A stretch of 64,000 nt of DNA from Trileptium ribeirensis (GCA_030248225.1 JASANE010028299.1:45805-109804), one strand, 5' to 3'. Shown: positions 1 through 11,512, counted from the first letter of the stretch. Notes: a model not told the origin generated them from the sequence alone. Translations and numbers: made by a program.

Positions 1-690
1 GCTACGTAAAGGCACACGGGATGTCAAAAAATTTGGATCTGCAACGAAATGAAATTTTAGCTCCAAACAAAGAAAAATGTAAAAAAATATATTTTGAGGA
101 TTTTTCTGCTAAAAATGGAATTGGGCGATGAGATTTTCGTGGTGGATATGTGGTGCCAGGCCAGACAGGGGGAGACGAATAGCGGGAGCGGTCCCACGGC
201 TTTTGAGAAGCCAGGCCTCTCGTCCCCACACTTCGGCTACCCCATCAGTGGTACTTTGGACGTCGAGCACGAACGATCATATCCGACAACATGAGATATT
301 TATTATTGTTAATAGTACTTGCAGTGTTTTCAAAAAGGATGACGTATTATAAAAATGATAACATTCCAGGCAGCTAAATAGTAAAAATTAATATAACGTA
401 TCATGAGCTAATCTGTGATTTATAAACACATTTTAGGGCCGAAGGGTCGCATCTATATCACATCAATAGTACAATATACAAGATTAATGTAATCATATAA
501 TCCAATAAAAGTTTAATTGTGAAGTTCTGCTGGTACAGCATTATTGACGTTCACTTCTAGTTTGAGATTGTACGCTATTTCAGAAAACATCGTTCGCCAG
601 GTGCGCTGTGTTTCAAGAAATATTTTTATGGGCTAATATAAATATCAATGCCAAATACCTACAAAATTTACAGGGGAACGCCAAAATTGC
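1..690. other. unassigned AT-rich sequence
   Basis: I see no coding signal or recognisable element here. The short open frames lack codon or domain character. A GC-richer patch near 145-260 contains a small hairpin (GGCTT/AAGCC around 199-213) but no family I can name. Confidence 0.4.
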
Positions 691-694
691 AAAT

Positions 695-1125
695 AGCAAA
701 GTGCAGGGAGACACCAATATCAAACTGGAGGGGCCATCACTACCAAAATGGAGGGGCGCACCAATCTCAAACTGGAGGGGGATGCCAAAATCAAACTGCA
801 AACTGAAATGCGATTGCACGTTGTTGTAGATATGGTTTCCACCATTGCACGCAAGCTATAAATAAAGATGCTACCATTGCTAATTGCACAAAGATGCAGA
901 TATGGTTGATACAATTGCACGTTGTTGTAGATATGGTATCAACCATTGCACGCAAGCTATAGACATAGACGCTACCACTGCTGTAGCCGCGTAGCCATAG
1001 TCAGCAATATTTCACGCGACATGTGGTAATAGAAGCGCGTTATTAGCATTTTGAGGCAATGGAAAGCCGTTGTTTTCTTTTTGCGTGCAATGGAAAACCT
1101 TTGTCTTCATTTTGCGTGCAATCGT
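695..1125. repeat. short diverged tandem repeats
   Basis: Positions 700-800 hold four or five imperfect ~22-bp units of the type ACCAATATCAAACTGGAGGG. From 812 to 960 a ~100-bp segment built around GATTGCACGTTGTTGTAGAT and ACCATTGCACGCAAGCTATA occurs twice. From about 1055 to 1120 a further motif ending TTTGCGTGCAATGG repeats. Together this is a locally expanded simple region with no protein signal. Confidence 0.6.
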
Positions 1126-1876
1126 TGCGCGACGTGTCTACGGTATGCAGTTCGTGCACGCACTTCTGTGTGAAAGACGCATAATGCGCCAGACGATACC
1201 ACCAAGAGAAAATTTCGCGGTAACGCTGCGGTTTCTAGCTAGCGGTCTCAGATTTTGTGATGCTTCGTACTTATTTCGGTAAGAATTGTATTATATTTTG
1301 TTCAAAACCAGAATTATATATATTTTGTTATTAATAACACTGTGCACAAAATCGCTAAATATCGTAGTACTGATTGCAACAAAACACTAGTTTTGAATTT
1401 TCATATACGTTGGCAGACGCCAAGTTTCAAGCCATTTGCGAAAACATAACGTTACCGCGATAACGCTGTTTGAAATTGAAATATTCAACTCCGTGTACGT
1501 TTACCACTGTCACTTATTGCTATCGGGACGTGATCCTGAGTGTTTTCTTCAAGGCGATGGCGGTTGCCCAAACATTTCGGTAAAGGGCAATCACTGACTA
1601 CCACATATTTTGCAATCGCATGAAATTGACAGGCCAAATAACAATTTTTCGATGGATTTTTCATTTCGTGGTCATTGTTCCTACGAGATTCTTAAAAACA
1701 GCCATATAACAATTTTAGGGTACGTGGGTATCGAAAATACATCTTATGAGCAGATGCCTAAAGACATGCCGGACATTGGATCAGGCTGCAATCAAGATTT
1801 ATTGAGATAGATATTAGTTGGACGTACCTATACAATATGATTATTTGTATTTTTGTGTACTTCGAAAGTTTTTTCA
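1126..1876. other. unassigned sequence
   Basis: No domain-bearing frame is seen. The motif GCGGTAACGCTG near 1220 recurs in mixed orientation near 1450-1470 (GTTACCGCGATAACGCTG). I cannot assign it. Confidence 0.35.
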
Positions 1877-2345
1877 TGCGTGAGTAAACTTAAGGTGACC
1901 CCGCCAACCATCCTATTCTGTCATTACAGATATCGAATCGCAAACCCTTGTTACGGAAAACAGGCTTAATTTCATTCGGTTTTTCGCTACCCGAAAATTT
2001 GCAAAATCAAATTCAAGTGCCAGAAATTAGACCTTGTGTTCGAACAGAATTTCGGCGATTTCAGTTTGCAGAAAATCTGTTTCCTAATGAATTATCATTT
2101 TAATTAGGATTATACAGTGTTCGCGAACACATTTAATGCAAAAGTGACCTCACAATCAAATCGGAAAATTTTCGTTCTCAAAAATTTAGGTAAGTTTTCT
2201 ACAATTTTCGCAAACACAAAATGGTTAGATTTCAATCGCAAGCGCCGCGTTCGCGAACAGATTTGCGCTGAATTTCAATTGACCAAAAAGTGTTCCGTAA
2301 CAAATTTTATCCAAAAATACAAAATAGGATGGTTGCGATGTTCAT
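1877..2345 (+). mobile_element. MITE family 1, copy A (right end decayed)
   Basis: The left end reads TGCGTGAGTAAACTTAAGG and continues into a terminal block GTGACCCCGCCAACCATCC. The same block is the right end of copy B (5171-5658) in inverse orientation. The interior is AT-rich with GTTCGCGAACA palindromes and is the reverse complement of copy B over most of its length. The right inner block AATAGGATGGTTG is present near 2324, but the terminal part is mutated. No coding capacity. Confidence 0.8.
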
Positions 2346-2633
2346 CAAATGACGTGTAAATCGGTCGCGAAATACAAAAATATGGTAAATGAGTAAAATT
2401 CCCATCCATGGCATCTGTAATTATAACTGTACGCTCTAGAAATGCGATTAAAATCCGTTTTGAAGTGTCTTCTGTCAGTAAATTGCTATCTCATTCCTAA
2501 AATAACGACCAAGAACAGCGCCTATCGTTTTTATTCTCCAAATGTACATAGGGACGCAATTTCTGGTTAATAATGTATAATTCGTTAACCCTTCTGTGAT
2601 AATTTTTCAGTATTTTGGTATTTCAAATATACT

Positions 2634-3411
2634 TTAGTGCCCACAATCTGATCTTGAATGGGAATCAGTTGCCAAAAGGTATTGGACAAAATGGAATTTT
2701 CCGCATTGTCTAGGAGAATAGATGGAAAACTTCTTCAGGCCTCTCCTCGGTCGGGATCTTATTATTTCAACTATAAAGGAACAGATTCCATCGTTGTTTT
2801 GGCCATTTGCGACGCGGACTGTAAATTTCAATACATTAACATTGGGTGTATCGGCAGGGCGTGCGATGGCGGTGTATATGGAGCATGCGATTTTAATCGT
2901 GTGAAATTGACAGGCCAAATTAAATTCCCCAATCCAAAGCCACTTCCGATGACAAGCAACCCTACCATGCCATATATGTTCGTGGCAGATGACGCATTTC
3001 CTTTGTCTACGTCGCTGATGAAACCGTATTCGAAGCGGAATCGTACGCAAGATAAAAGAATATACAACTACAGCCTATCAAGATGTAGACGTTGTTGAAA
3101 ATGCTTTTCGGACTAATCGGTTCAGAATTTTTCGAAAAGCTCTCATGGCGGAACCACACAACACAATTATTTTGGTGAAAGCAGCTTGTGTGCAGCACAA
3201 CTACCTGATTACAGAAACTGCAACTCCTTATACTAGTATTCCAAGCGTCGATGTTGCTGTGGATGAAGTAACTGGATCCCAGGATATAGGCGCAGGAATG
3301 AATCGGAATCCTACACAAGCTGCTAAAGGCAAACGTGACAGCTTTAGGGACTACTTTCGTGGATGTGGCGCCGTACCATGGCAGAACAATGTCGTATTTA
3401 ATGAATCTTAA
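2634..3411 (+). pseudogene. PIF/Harbinger (HARBI1-like) transposase, broken
   Basis: This is the C-terminal two thirds of a Harbinger DDE nuclease. One frame at 2658-3098 shows an IDGK motif, then SGSYYFNYKG, SIVVLAICDA, GRACDGGVYG and FVADDAFPL, the usual order of HARBI1-family blocks. The upstream block (EWESVAKRYWTKWNFPHC-like) lies in another frame at about 2640-2710. The downstream VVENAF...CVQHNYL block lies in a third frame from about 3088 and ends at 3411. So at least two frameshifts are present and the gene is dead. A TTTAG acceptor-like site just before 2634 suggests an upstream exon that I could not place. Family assignment is strong from motif order; boundaries are approximate. 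Confidence 0.85.
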
Positions 3412-3544
3412 ACCTGTTTTATAGGGCAAACTAATATAAAATTTCCGGATATATATCATTCTGTCAGCGGGTTTTGATTTTATACAAATATCAAAATGAT
3501 TCAAGGGCATTCACACTGCAAGCGGAAGCTTATTTCGTGCTAGG

Positions 3545-4033
3545 TCAGCGAAAATGAACCGAACCCTGCTTTGGCACTTCGGTGCTTTTCATCGGAAAAC
3601 TTACTAAGTTTGGGCTCATAGGAGAGTGAGTGATTCCATCATCCAAGAAACGCAAACGATCGCAATACTTCCATTTGTTACAGTAGGCTGAGCTGAACCT
3701 GACCGTTCTTCCTCGAGTGCTCGACTTTTTTCTCATTTGTACATTGTTCGAACGCCGTTCCATGTAGGCATAACTTTTTTGCTCAAAAAACTTAATTGTT
3801 TTAGTCTTGTTTTACCGGTACATAATATTCACGCATATCTTTGAACGATTGTGATGAAATGTTTCGCTGCGACTCAACAAGTTATAGAAATCGACAACAT
3901 TTCCGTCGTCCTGCACGCTTATAATCTGCTGTCGGCTCACATATCCGACTCGCTGACTGGGCCACAGGCCAAATTTCTCACTTGTAACGCACAGATAGAA
4001 TTTGACCCGCACTGTACAATGAGGTAGGTACAT
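3545..4033 (-). pseudogene. possible MADF-domain protein remnant of the Harbinger element
   Basis: Harbinger elements often carry a second Myb/SANT- or MADF-like DNA-binding protein beside the transposase. Here the minus strand encodes WKYCDRLRFLDD (about 3630-3665), which matches the end of a MADF domain. In another frame just upstream is WNGVRTMYK, which resembles the central W..R..Y block. The open frame from 4033 to 3812 may be the domain's N-terminal part but is not clearly recognisable. Orientation is opposite (tail-to-tail) to the transposase at 2634-3411. The call is an inference from short motifs plus context. Confidence 0.4.
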
Positions 4034-4042
4034 TATGTCTAC

Positions 4043-4366
4043 TGCATGAGTAAACTTAAGCTGCGTCCCTTATCATCCTGTTTTGTCAAAAGCGATTGCC
4101 ATTCAGTTGTTCTCTGAACACAAATTTCATTTTTGCATTAAAGAACAGAAATTAGTCATTTTCATATTTAATACATTATATTTTGAAAATCTTCGCGAAC
4201 ACATTAATGTTGCAGTACAGCGGCCGAATTGCATTCGCTGGTGGCGTTATGGAACAGAAAAATATCGAAATCAGATACGGTTATTGAAATTCGAGTTTTT
4301 TGAAAACATTTTGTACATGGTGTCAAAAGAGGATGGTTGGGAGCGCATCTTAAGTTTACTCTTGCA
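4043..4366 (+). mobile_element. MITE family 1, copy C
   Basis: It is bounded by TGCATGAGTAAACTTAAGC on the left and the inverted CTTAAGTTTACTCTTGCA on the right. The flanking triplets are TAC and TAT. The 324-bp interior matches copy H (58217-58536) along its length, for example GTACATGGTGTCAAAAGAG near the right end, so these two form a subfamily. No coding capacity. Confidence 0.85.
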
Positions 4367-5167
4367 TATTGGTTATGAATTTATGACTAATTTTGCGTTT
4401 TTCGGGTCCAGCGGGCCTTTTTAAAAACTCATTTGTCCCAAATCCGAGCTCCAACATTAGCCCTGTGAAACTTTTATATAAGCTAATACAGAGCCTCTTT
4501 TTATATTCCAAAACTTTCTATCTTTGTTAACATGGTCTGGTTTGTTTAACCAATTGTTGAGATACAACCAAGAACTTGTTTTGTCGTACCCCATTTTGAC
4601 CATACGTAACCACTTTCAGCTCGCTTGTAAAAGGGAGGTGGAGAAAAAGGAGCAGAGTTTGTGGGCCCAAATACAGGCCATAAATATAAACTTTTAACTT
4701 TTATTCGAACTAGCGCACGATATTATCGGATGTTGCAAATTTGGGTGATATACACCAAACAAAATAACATTATGAAATATCGCCACGTTAAAAGATAATG
4801 AATATTAACTGGAGAAATGCCTAGTATTTCGGACAGTGATGTTGAACATGTTTGAGTACAGCGGTTATTGCTGTAGTACGCTTTGCGTGGTCGTGAAAAA
4901 CTTCGCTTTTTATGTCCCATAAGCAAGTATGAAGCTGGATTCCATCAATAGCCTTTCTTTGGCATCATCAGATAGCTGCTTATATATTGAATTTATTGGT
5001 TTCGTATTAACTTTCATCTGTATTTTTTATATTTTGTCTAAAAATCAATAAATATAGATCGCTGATATGACGATTCGTTAGAGCAGTTAGACATTACCAT
5101 GAATAATCGTATCGCAATCATATGCTTATGTGGATGCCACACAATACAGCACAACCTAGAGCAAAAC
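4367..5167. other. unassigned sequence
   Basis: AT-rich and without a convincing open frame. No terminal repeats or known motifs were seen. Confidence 0.35.
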
Positions 5168-5170
5168 TAA

Positions 5171-5658
5171 TGCGCGAGTAAACTAAAAATGACCCCGGCA
5201 ACCATCCTATTTTGTATTTTTGGATAAAATTTGTTGCGGAATGCTTTTTGATCAATTGAAATTCATCGTAAATCTGTTCGCGAACACATCGCTTGCGATT
5301 AAAATCTAACCATTTTGTGTTCGCCAAAATTGATTGTAAACGCACCCAAATGTGTGAGAACGAAAATTTGTCGATTTGATTGTGAAGTCACTTCTGCATT
5401 AAATTTGTTCTCGAATGCTGTATAGTGCAATATTAAAATATAATACATTAAGGAACAGCAGTTCTACAAACTGAAATCGCCAAAATTCTATTCGAACACA
5501 CGGTCTAATTTCTGGCACTTCAATTTGATTTTGCGAATTTTCGGTTAGCAGAAAACCGGATGAAACTACGGCTGTTTTCCGTAACAAGGGTTTGCGATTC
5601 GATATCGGTAATGACAGAATAGGATGGTTGGCGGGGTCACCTTAAGTTTACTCAAGCA
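5171..5658 (+). mobile_element. MITE family 1, copy B (complete, TAA target duplication)
   Basis: This is the best-preserved member. It starts TGCGCGAGTAAAC at 5171 and ends GTTTACTCAAGCA at 5658, with TAA on both sides (5168-5170 and 5659-5661). The inner terminal blocks are TGACCCCGGCAACCATCC and its counterpart GGATGGTTGGCGGGGTCACC. A 3-bp TAA duplication suggests mobilisation by a PIF/Harbinger transposase. The interior contains GTTCGCGAACAC. No protein is encoded. Confidence 0.88.
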
Positions 5659-5929
5659 TAAACCGGCGATAAGTTGTCTATGCCCGAAAACCCCAAGTGC
5701 AAGCTATCCCAGGACGTCAAAATAAAATTAGGAATTTTGGGTCGATGAACCACGGATGCGCCATACCTCCCTACCCATGGAAAACAAAATCGAAAAAGAG
5801 GCATCGGCATTTATCATTTTGCTATGAACTAAAACCAAGCAGAGAAAACAAATCGAAAGTTAAGATAAAAATAACCTTGCTTCCGTGAAGGGGTCTAAAA
5901 TGGGGTAAAAAACTAACATTTGGACCCCT

Positions 5930-6115
5930 GTCCCCGGAACCAAACCCCAAATCAAAAAACTCTCTGGGATGTACAGGTAAATCGATCATACCTGTTCGAA
6001 TGAGCCCAAGATCATGAAAATCGGTTAAGTCGTTCCCGAGTTATGGCCGATCACAAACACACTCACAGACGGAATATAAAAACTTTCGCCCCTGCAATAC
6101 AAAATCCTCGCTACG
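5930..6115 (+). repeat. retroposon 3'-tail-like fragment
   Basis: The stretch GAAAATCGGTTAAGTCGTTC, then CCGAGTTATGG and CACAAACACACTCACAGACG, resembles the conserved tail found at the 3' end of many animal LINE/SINE-derived repeats. No ORF accompanies it. The similarity is recalled by pattern only. Confidence 0.4.
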
Positions 6116-6694
6116 TTACACTAAGTTCTGAAGAGACCTCTCACATAGGAAATTTTTACTGTCGCAAAGCTCATAAAATCACATCGAATACAACCATTTA
6201 CAAGTTTCAAGATTTATTAATTAGCAGGCTTGATACCCGCATAAAGGGTGGACGCATCCACTCACATATTCTAATAATTATGTCAATTACTTCGATCGGA
6301 CAAGTGACAAGTCTTTAAATTCGTTGCCTGAAAATTTCTTTCTGAAAATGAAAAACTATGGACGAAGGGCGTTGCCACGGAAGGGGGGTGCGACATTAGG
6401 GGTTACTCAAAGCATTCCTTGCAACGCTCTAGTCATACGATCGTTTGCTGAATCAGTCCCAACAATTTGGGGGAACCCACTTGAGATGAAAACATTTAGG
6501 AATTCCGAAAATTGATGACATCGAAAATTATATTATCAACTTTACCAGGTCTGAATTCATTCTTGCTATTTCATAGATAGCATATTCGCAAACGCTAAAG
6601 TCAAATAATTTGACATGTTTCAAAAACCATATATTATGCATGAACCGTCGTAAAGTTTATATTTAAATAACTATATGTAGTCCAGGCGCATAAA

Positions 6695-6707
6695 TCCTAT
6701 TGTTAGT
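6695..6707 (+). repeat. target site duplication, left copy (LINE)
   Basis: TCCTATTGTTAGT, identical to 11500-11512. It fixes the left boundary of the LINE at 6708. Confidence 0.9.
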
Positions 6708-6775
6708 GAATTATGAGGATTGATTGATCATTAGATTATTGGTTGGACCGCTAGGGGTACGTACCTAGATCTACG

Positions 6776-8371
6776 ATGTCGCGAACATTCGCTATCGCCT
6801 CGGTATATTTGGAAAGCCTCAAAAAGAAGCCTCCGGACAACGGCAAAGCATCCTTCAGGACGGCTCACCACCAACGACAACGATTCAAGACTATGGATAC
6901 ACCGACCAACAGATTCGCCATTCTCGGAAACAAGGCATTGAACTCAATGGACAATGATCTTTCGACAACGGAACACTTACGAAACGAATCGACCCAACTC
7001 GGAATTGACAGAGCTAACAACCAAACAACGCAGGACGACAGCACACCTACAACCAAACAGCCAACAACTGACCTGAACCAGAGCGCCGAAGTAACGGTCC
7101 ATCAAACCGAACCAGAGTGGCAAACGCAGTCATCCAGGAAAAGGCGAAAGCAACCGTCACCCTTGAACAGTCAAAGCCAAGAGAGGGTCTCGAAGACGCC
7201 AAAGTACGTGCCGCCAAAAAGTACGCGACAACCACTGCGGATAAAGATTCAAACAAAAACGGCCGGCAAGCATACAGGTCATGGCCTCATCAGGTGGAAT
7301 CCAGTATCAGTGGGCAACGAATTGAAGACAGTGCTGCCGCAGCTTCAGATAAGATATATTAACAATGTCGGCGAGGGGAAGTTCGAAGTGCAGCCAACAA
7401 GACACATTGATGCACGAGATCTCGTCTCCATACGCAGCAAATTGCCTGAACATATCGCTGAACATATTGAGATCCTGTGCCCTGACGGATACCGACCTCC
7501 ACAGCCTAGAGTATATCCAGTTATAGCCCGTGGTGTAGATACAGACATAACGGATCGCGAGATCGGCTATGAACTCAAATTGATGGGCATAACAAGCATC
7601 GTCAAAATACGCCGATTCAAGAAAAGCACGCACTCCAGCGAAATCATCCTGCCATTGGTCGAGATTCAACTCACAAACGCGCAGGAAGTACAGCGAGTCC
7701 TAACAAATGGCATATGCCTCGGCTACAACCACATCAGATGCGAGCCGCCTCGTAACTTGGGCATCACACCGACCCGTTGCTACAAATGCCAGCAATACGG
7801 CCACGTTGCAGCAAAATGCGAACACACTGCCCAATGTGTCAATTGCGCAAGAAGAGACTGCCCTTCAGCATCAGACCGTAAGATCCGATGCACAATGAAG
7901 TCACAATGCGTCAATTGCTCCGGCGAACACCCGAGCTATTCAAAGCAATGCCCAACGTTCAAAGCCAAAGAGTCAGAATTGGTCGAACAAGCCAAGAGAA
8001 ATCCACCAACACCGACTCTCAAACAGAAACAAATGGACAAAGAGAAAACATCGTACGCTACAATTGCTAGAGTCAAACAGGTTCACGAAACCTCTTACGA
8101 CAACATGGTGCGGCAGATAATCAAATTCACTCATGATGTAGTTAGCAAAGCAGTAGCAGGCCTATACGAAAACGGCTCAATGGTCGCTCGAGAGGTCGCC
8201 GATATTACAGTACAGTCCGCCCGCTATTATCTTCGCACAGATATCACAAGTGAATCGCTGCTCCAGACGTATGCAGTTACAAGCGACGAAACACTAATGG
8301 AAGCCATTCGTGATCATGTAGTCAACGCGGTGCGCAGCCAACAGCCAAATGCAACTAACCGCCATGGCTAG
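6776..8371 (+). CDS. LINE ORF1, zinc-knuckle nucleic-acid-binding protein
   Basis: This is a 531-codon open frame that should bind the element RNA and act as a nucleic acid chaperone during target-primed reverse transcription. The N-terminal third is polar, low-complexity and rich in T/Q/N. Residues about 240-330 form the pre-knuckle domain usual in Jockey-type ORF1 proteins. A clear CCHC knuckle, CYKCQQYGHVAAKC, sits at about 335-348. A cysteine-rich second unit follows (CVNCARRDC), then a third knuckle CVNCSGEHPSYSKQC. The frame is intact. Its last codons overlap the first codons of ORF2 (8349), the usual tight spacing for coupled translation. Confidence 0.9.
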   Translation: MSRTFAIASVYLESLKKKPPDNGKASFRTAHHQRQRFKTMDTPTNRFAILGNKALNSMDNDLSTTEHLRNESTQLGIDRANNQTTQDDSTPTTKQPTTDLNQSAEVTVHQTEPEWQTQSSRKRRKQPSPLNSQSQERVSKTPKYVPPKSTRQPLRIKIQTKTAGKHTGHGLIRWNPVSVGNELKTVLPQLQIRYINNVGEGKFEVQPTRHIDARDLVSIRSKLPEHIAEHIEILCPDGYRPPQPRVYPVIARGVDTDITDREIGYELKLMGITSIVKIRRFKKSTHSSEIILPLVEIQLTNAQEVQRVLTNGICLGYNHIRCEPPRNLGITPTRCYKCQQYGHVAAKCEHTAQCVNCARRDCPSASDRKIRCTMKSQCVNCSGEHPSYSKQCPTFKAKESELVEQAKRNPPTPTLKQKQMDKEKTSYATIARVKQVHETSYDNMVRQIIKFTHDVVSKAVAGLYENGSMVAREVADITVQSARYYLRTDITSESLLQTYAVTSDETLMEAIRDHVVNAVRSQQPNATNRHG

Positions 8372-11188
8372 CCTCATATTGGCTTTATCCAACATTGTGT
8401 CACTCAAGAGCAACGGCCAATGCCTGGAACAATTCACGGAACAATACAAAATCGACTGCATCCTTCTCAACGAAACAAGGCTGACAGCACAGTCACGCTT
8501 CAAGTTTTCGTCAGAGTTTGAAGTCATCCGTAAGGATAACGACAACCCACGCAGTGGTGGCGTTGCCATCTTAATAAAGAAACAACTACGGGCAACCGAA
8601 GTAGTGTTACCAAATACTGTGAACTCCATGGAAGCAGTGGCCTGCTCCATCACTTATCAGAACAGAAGTCTTTGTATCCTGTGCGCATACCAAAGCCCAA
8701 GCAGCAATGATGAAGTCAATTACGACGCCATCGAATATTGTCTTTCAAGACACGACAACGTAATAATGGCAGGAGATCTGAATGCTAAACATTGGTTTGG
8801 GACGCCCAATGCATCAGACCAAACAACAGAGGAAACAAGCTGGCCGACTACATTGACAACCACCACGAATTGATAATTATCAACGATCGCTACTCTCCAA
8901 CGCGTTACAGCAGCCACAGCTCTGCCGTCATAGACCTTGTCATCGCATCGAGCGGCATCTCTAGCGCTATCACAATGTCTGAAGTTCTAAGCCCGATCGG
9001 AACATCAGACCACGAAACGATCCTCTTCAAGATCAACAAGCGATTTGATACAAGCCAAGAGAAACCAATCAAACGCCCAAATTTCAAACGAGCGGACTGG
9101 ATACTTTATCAGGCAACAATCATAAATAGCCTGCCACGCCTGGATTTACAATCACAAATAGACAGCGCACCTCCCAATCGATGGCCAGACATAATCGACA
9201 ACAGAGCAGAACATCTGGAGCTAACCATCAAGCATGCCACCGATGTTTCGGTACCAACTACCACTTCAACTAGGCAAAAATTCAGAGTCAGCATATACCT
9301 CCACCAACTGATTTCCGAACGCAAACGAATAAAGCGCCGATTGCAAAGAACCGGAAATCCAGAACTACGCCGACAACGTAACAGTCTCAATCGTGCAATA
9401 AAAGAACAACTTCGCCTTGAAAAGAGATCAGCTTGGGAAAGCTTTACAGCCAAAATCAGCCATAAAACGAACTCCACCGCCGCTTGGAGTAAACTGAAAG
9501 CCATCAGCAAAGCGCAGGCCGAAACCAACAAATCGTTGGTCCTCCATAAAACCAAGCCTGATGGAACACGAGATTATATACGCCTGGATGAACACATCGC
9601 CGACGAGTTCAAACACCATCTAGAAAAGTGCTTTCAAGTACAAACGTCACAGCACTTCGACATAAACCACCAAGAACTAATTGATGACTGGTATAATACT
9701 ACAATCGATCAAACTCTTAGACCAGCTACCGCCATAGAAGAACCAAACGACCCGATAAGCTCAGACGAACTTACCAGTGCATTAAACAACACCAAGAACA
9801 AAGCACCTGGCGAAGACGGCATCCGTTTAATTCAGTTACGAAAAGCACCAGCACAATTTTTCAACCAGCTACTACAGCTGTTTCAATCGTGCTATACAGT
9901 GGGGTATCACCCAAAGTGTTGGAAACGCGGCGTCATAAGAATGATAGTGAAGCCGGGCAAAGACCCACACTTGGTATCGTCTTACCGACCTATCACTCTT
10001 CTTTCAATTATCGGCAAACTGTTCGAGCGAATAATTGCCAAAAGAATCCGTAACCGCCTCGAGATTGCCAACGCGCTTAATCCCGTACAGAGCGGATGCC
10101 GATCCCACCGATCAACAAATGACCAGCTCCTCAGGTTGGCCACCGACGCAATCAAAGCACGAATAGAGAAAAAACACTGTTTTGCCCTTTTCGCCGACAT
10201 GGAAAAGGCGTTTGACTCCGTATGGCACCAGGGCCTACTCTACAAGTTATATCACCAATTCGCCAACGAGATAAGACCAATAGAGCTGAGGTGGATTTAC
10301 AGCTTCTTGCACGATAGACAATGCTATGTAACTGTAAACACGACTAGGTCAACAACCTTCATGCCAAAAGCCGGTGTGCCACAAGGCGGCGTAATCAGCC
10401 CATTGCTGTATCTATTGTTTACCAACGACCTGCCAACGGCCAGCAGCGACATTGTCAGAACCAGCCAATTCGTTGATGACGTTGCGCTATGGTCCTATCA
10501 CTATTACATTTATACGGCGTTACGTCTACTTCAAGAACAGACAAATCAACTATCTGAATACTGCTCAAAGTGGAAAATTAAAATTAATCCCGCAAAGACC
10601 AAAATTATCCACTTCTCGAGCGACACCAGATTCAAAACGGAACACAAAAGCAGGCCTCTCCAAATACAGCTTTACAATGATCGCTTGAATTTGTCCACCA
10701 GTGCAAGATTCCTCGGCATAACTTTCGACCACGGTGTGACGTTCAGACAACACACAGAGGATATAAGAACAAGAGCTCTGCGGCGTCTGCAAGTGCTCAA
10801 ATCAATGGCTGGAACAGACTGGGGCACCGAACCAGCAACGGTGATTTACTTCTACAAACAGTTCATCAGACCTGTCCTCGAATATGGAGCAGTAGCCTTC
10901 TGCGGCATGGCCACATACCATCAATTGCAGCTTCAAAGGGTTCAGAACAACGCTGTTCGAATAGCCAATCGGCTGCCACACTACACACCCATAGATTGGC
11001 TCAATCAGATAATGCCGCTCCAAACCATCAAGGAACGCCAGAATAACTTGGTTCGTCGGTACATCACCTCTGCTAGTAACAGCAATGTCCCTGGCGTCAA
11101 CGAGCTGATAGCGGCAGCGGAACATCAACCGCCACCTCAGCATTGGGCAGTGAGAACGTGCTTCCAGGTCCTCAACGACCTCCAGTAG
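8349..11188 (+). pseudogene. LINE ORF2, endonuclease + reverse transcriptase, one frameshift
   Basis: ORF2 would nick the target DNA and reverse transcribe the element RNA. The APE-type endonuclease starts at 8349: NET motif near 8468, GDLNAKH near 8770. Around 8820-8835 the frame changes by one step, and the rest (GNKLADYI, then TSDHETI with the catalytic SDH) runs from about 8830 in another frame to 11188. The RT domain carries YRPITLLS, FADMEKAFDSVW (10189), GVPQGGVISPLLY (10374) and FVDD (10469-10480), with alanine replaced by valine in the usual FADD but both aspartates kept. No RNase H follows. Apart from the single frameshift, which could be a real mutation or a sequencing error, the protein looks complete. 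Confidence 0.9.
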
Positions 11189-11499
11189 CCAAGCAATAGT
11201 CACGGAGGAGTCCGAACAATCAACAGCACCAACCACCAGATTCATCAGTTCGCGACTGCACTCCCTAGAAGAAGCATTTCTAACTATCGCAAATTATGCC
11301 AAAAAGTGCTGCCTTTAGCCGCGTACTTTTGTCTAAAGTACGCGGCAACAATCAAGTAACAAAATCAACAAAAACATCCTGCTAGTCAGCACACCACAAC
11401 AAATCGACTTCGCACAACAAACAACAGGCCTTCAGGCACCGCCTCATATAACCTTTGGTTGGAAGGCGGGATATAAATAACAATCGTCGTCGTCGTTCG
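11189..11499 (+). promoter_or_regulatory. LINE 3' UTR with perfect hairpin and (TCG)n tail
   Basis: A 12-bp perfect stem, GCCGCGTACTTT at 11318-11329 paired with AAAGTACGCGGC at 11335-11346, has a 5-nt loop TGTCT. The UTR then ends in a short TCG tandem tract directly before the target duplication. In several LINE families a 3' stem-loop plus a microsatellite tail is what the RT recognises; that role is inferred here. Confidence 0.75.
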
Positions 11500-11512
11500 T
11501 CCTATTGTTAGT
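11500..11512 (+). repeat. target site duplication, right copy (LINE)
   Basis: TCCTATTGTTAGT, matching 6695-6707 in all 13 positions. Confidence 0.9.

Larger units (their letters stand above)
6708..11499 (+). mobile_element. Jockey-like non-LTR retrotransposon with 13-bp target duplication
   Basis: The element lies between identical copies of TCCTATTGTTAGT at 6695-6707 and 11500-11512. It has a short 5' leader (about 68 bp), ORF1 with zinc knuckles, ORF2 with endonuclease and reverse transcriptase, and a 3' UTR ending in (TCG)n instead of poly(A). It is GC-richer than its surroundings. No RNase H domain follows the RT, which fits the Jockey clade and argues against I/LOA. The perfect duplication and near-intact frames point to a recent insertion. 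The 5' end may be full length, but I cannot exclude slight truncation. Confidence 0.92.

Noticed and set aside
8792..8850. Separate start codon for the RT frame of the LINE at 8792
   Set aside because: The endonuclease motifs continue across the boundary between frames, so the ATG at 8792 is inside ORF2 after a frameshift and not a true start.
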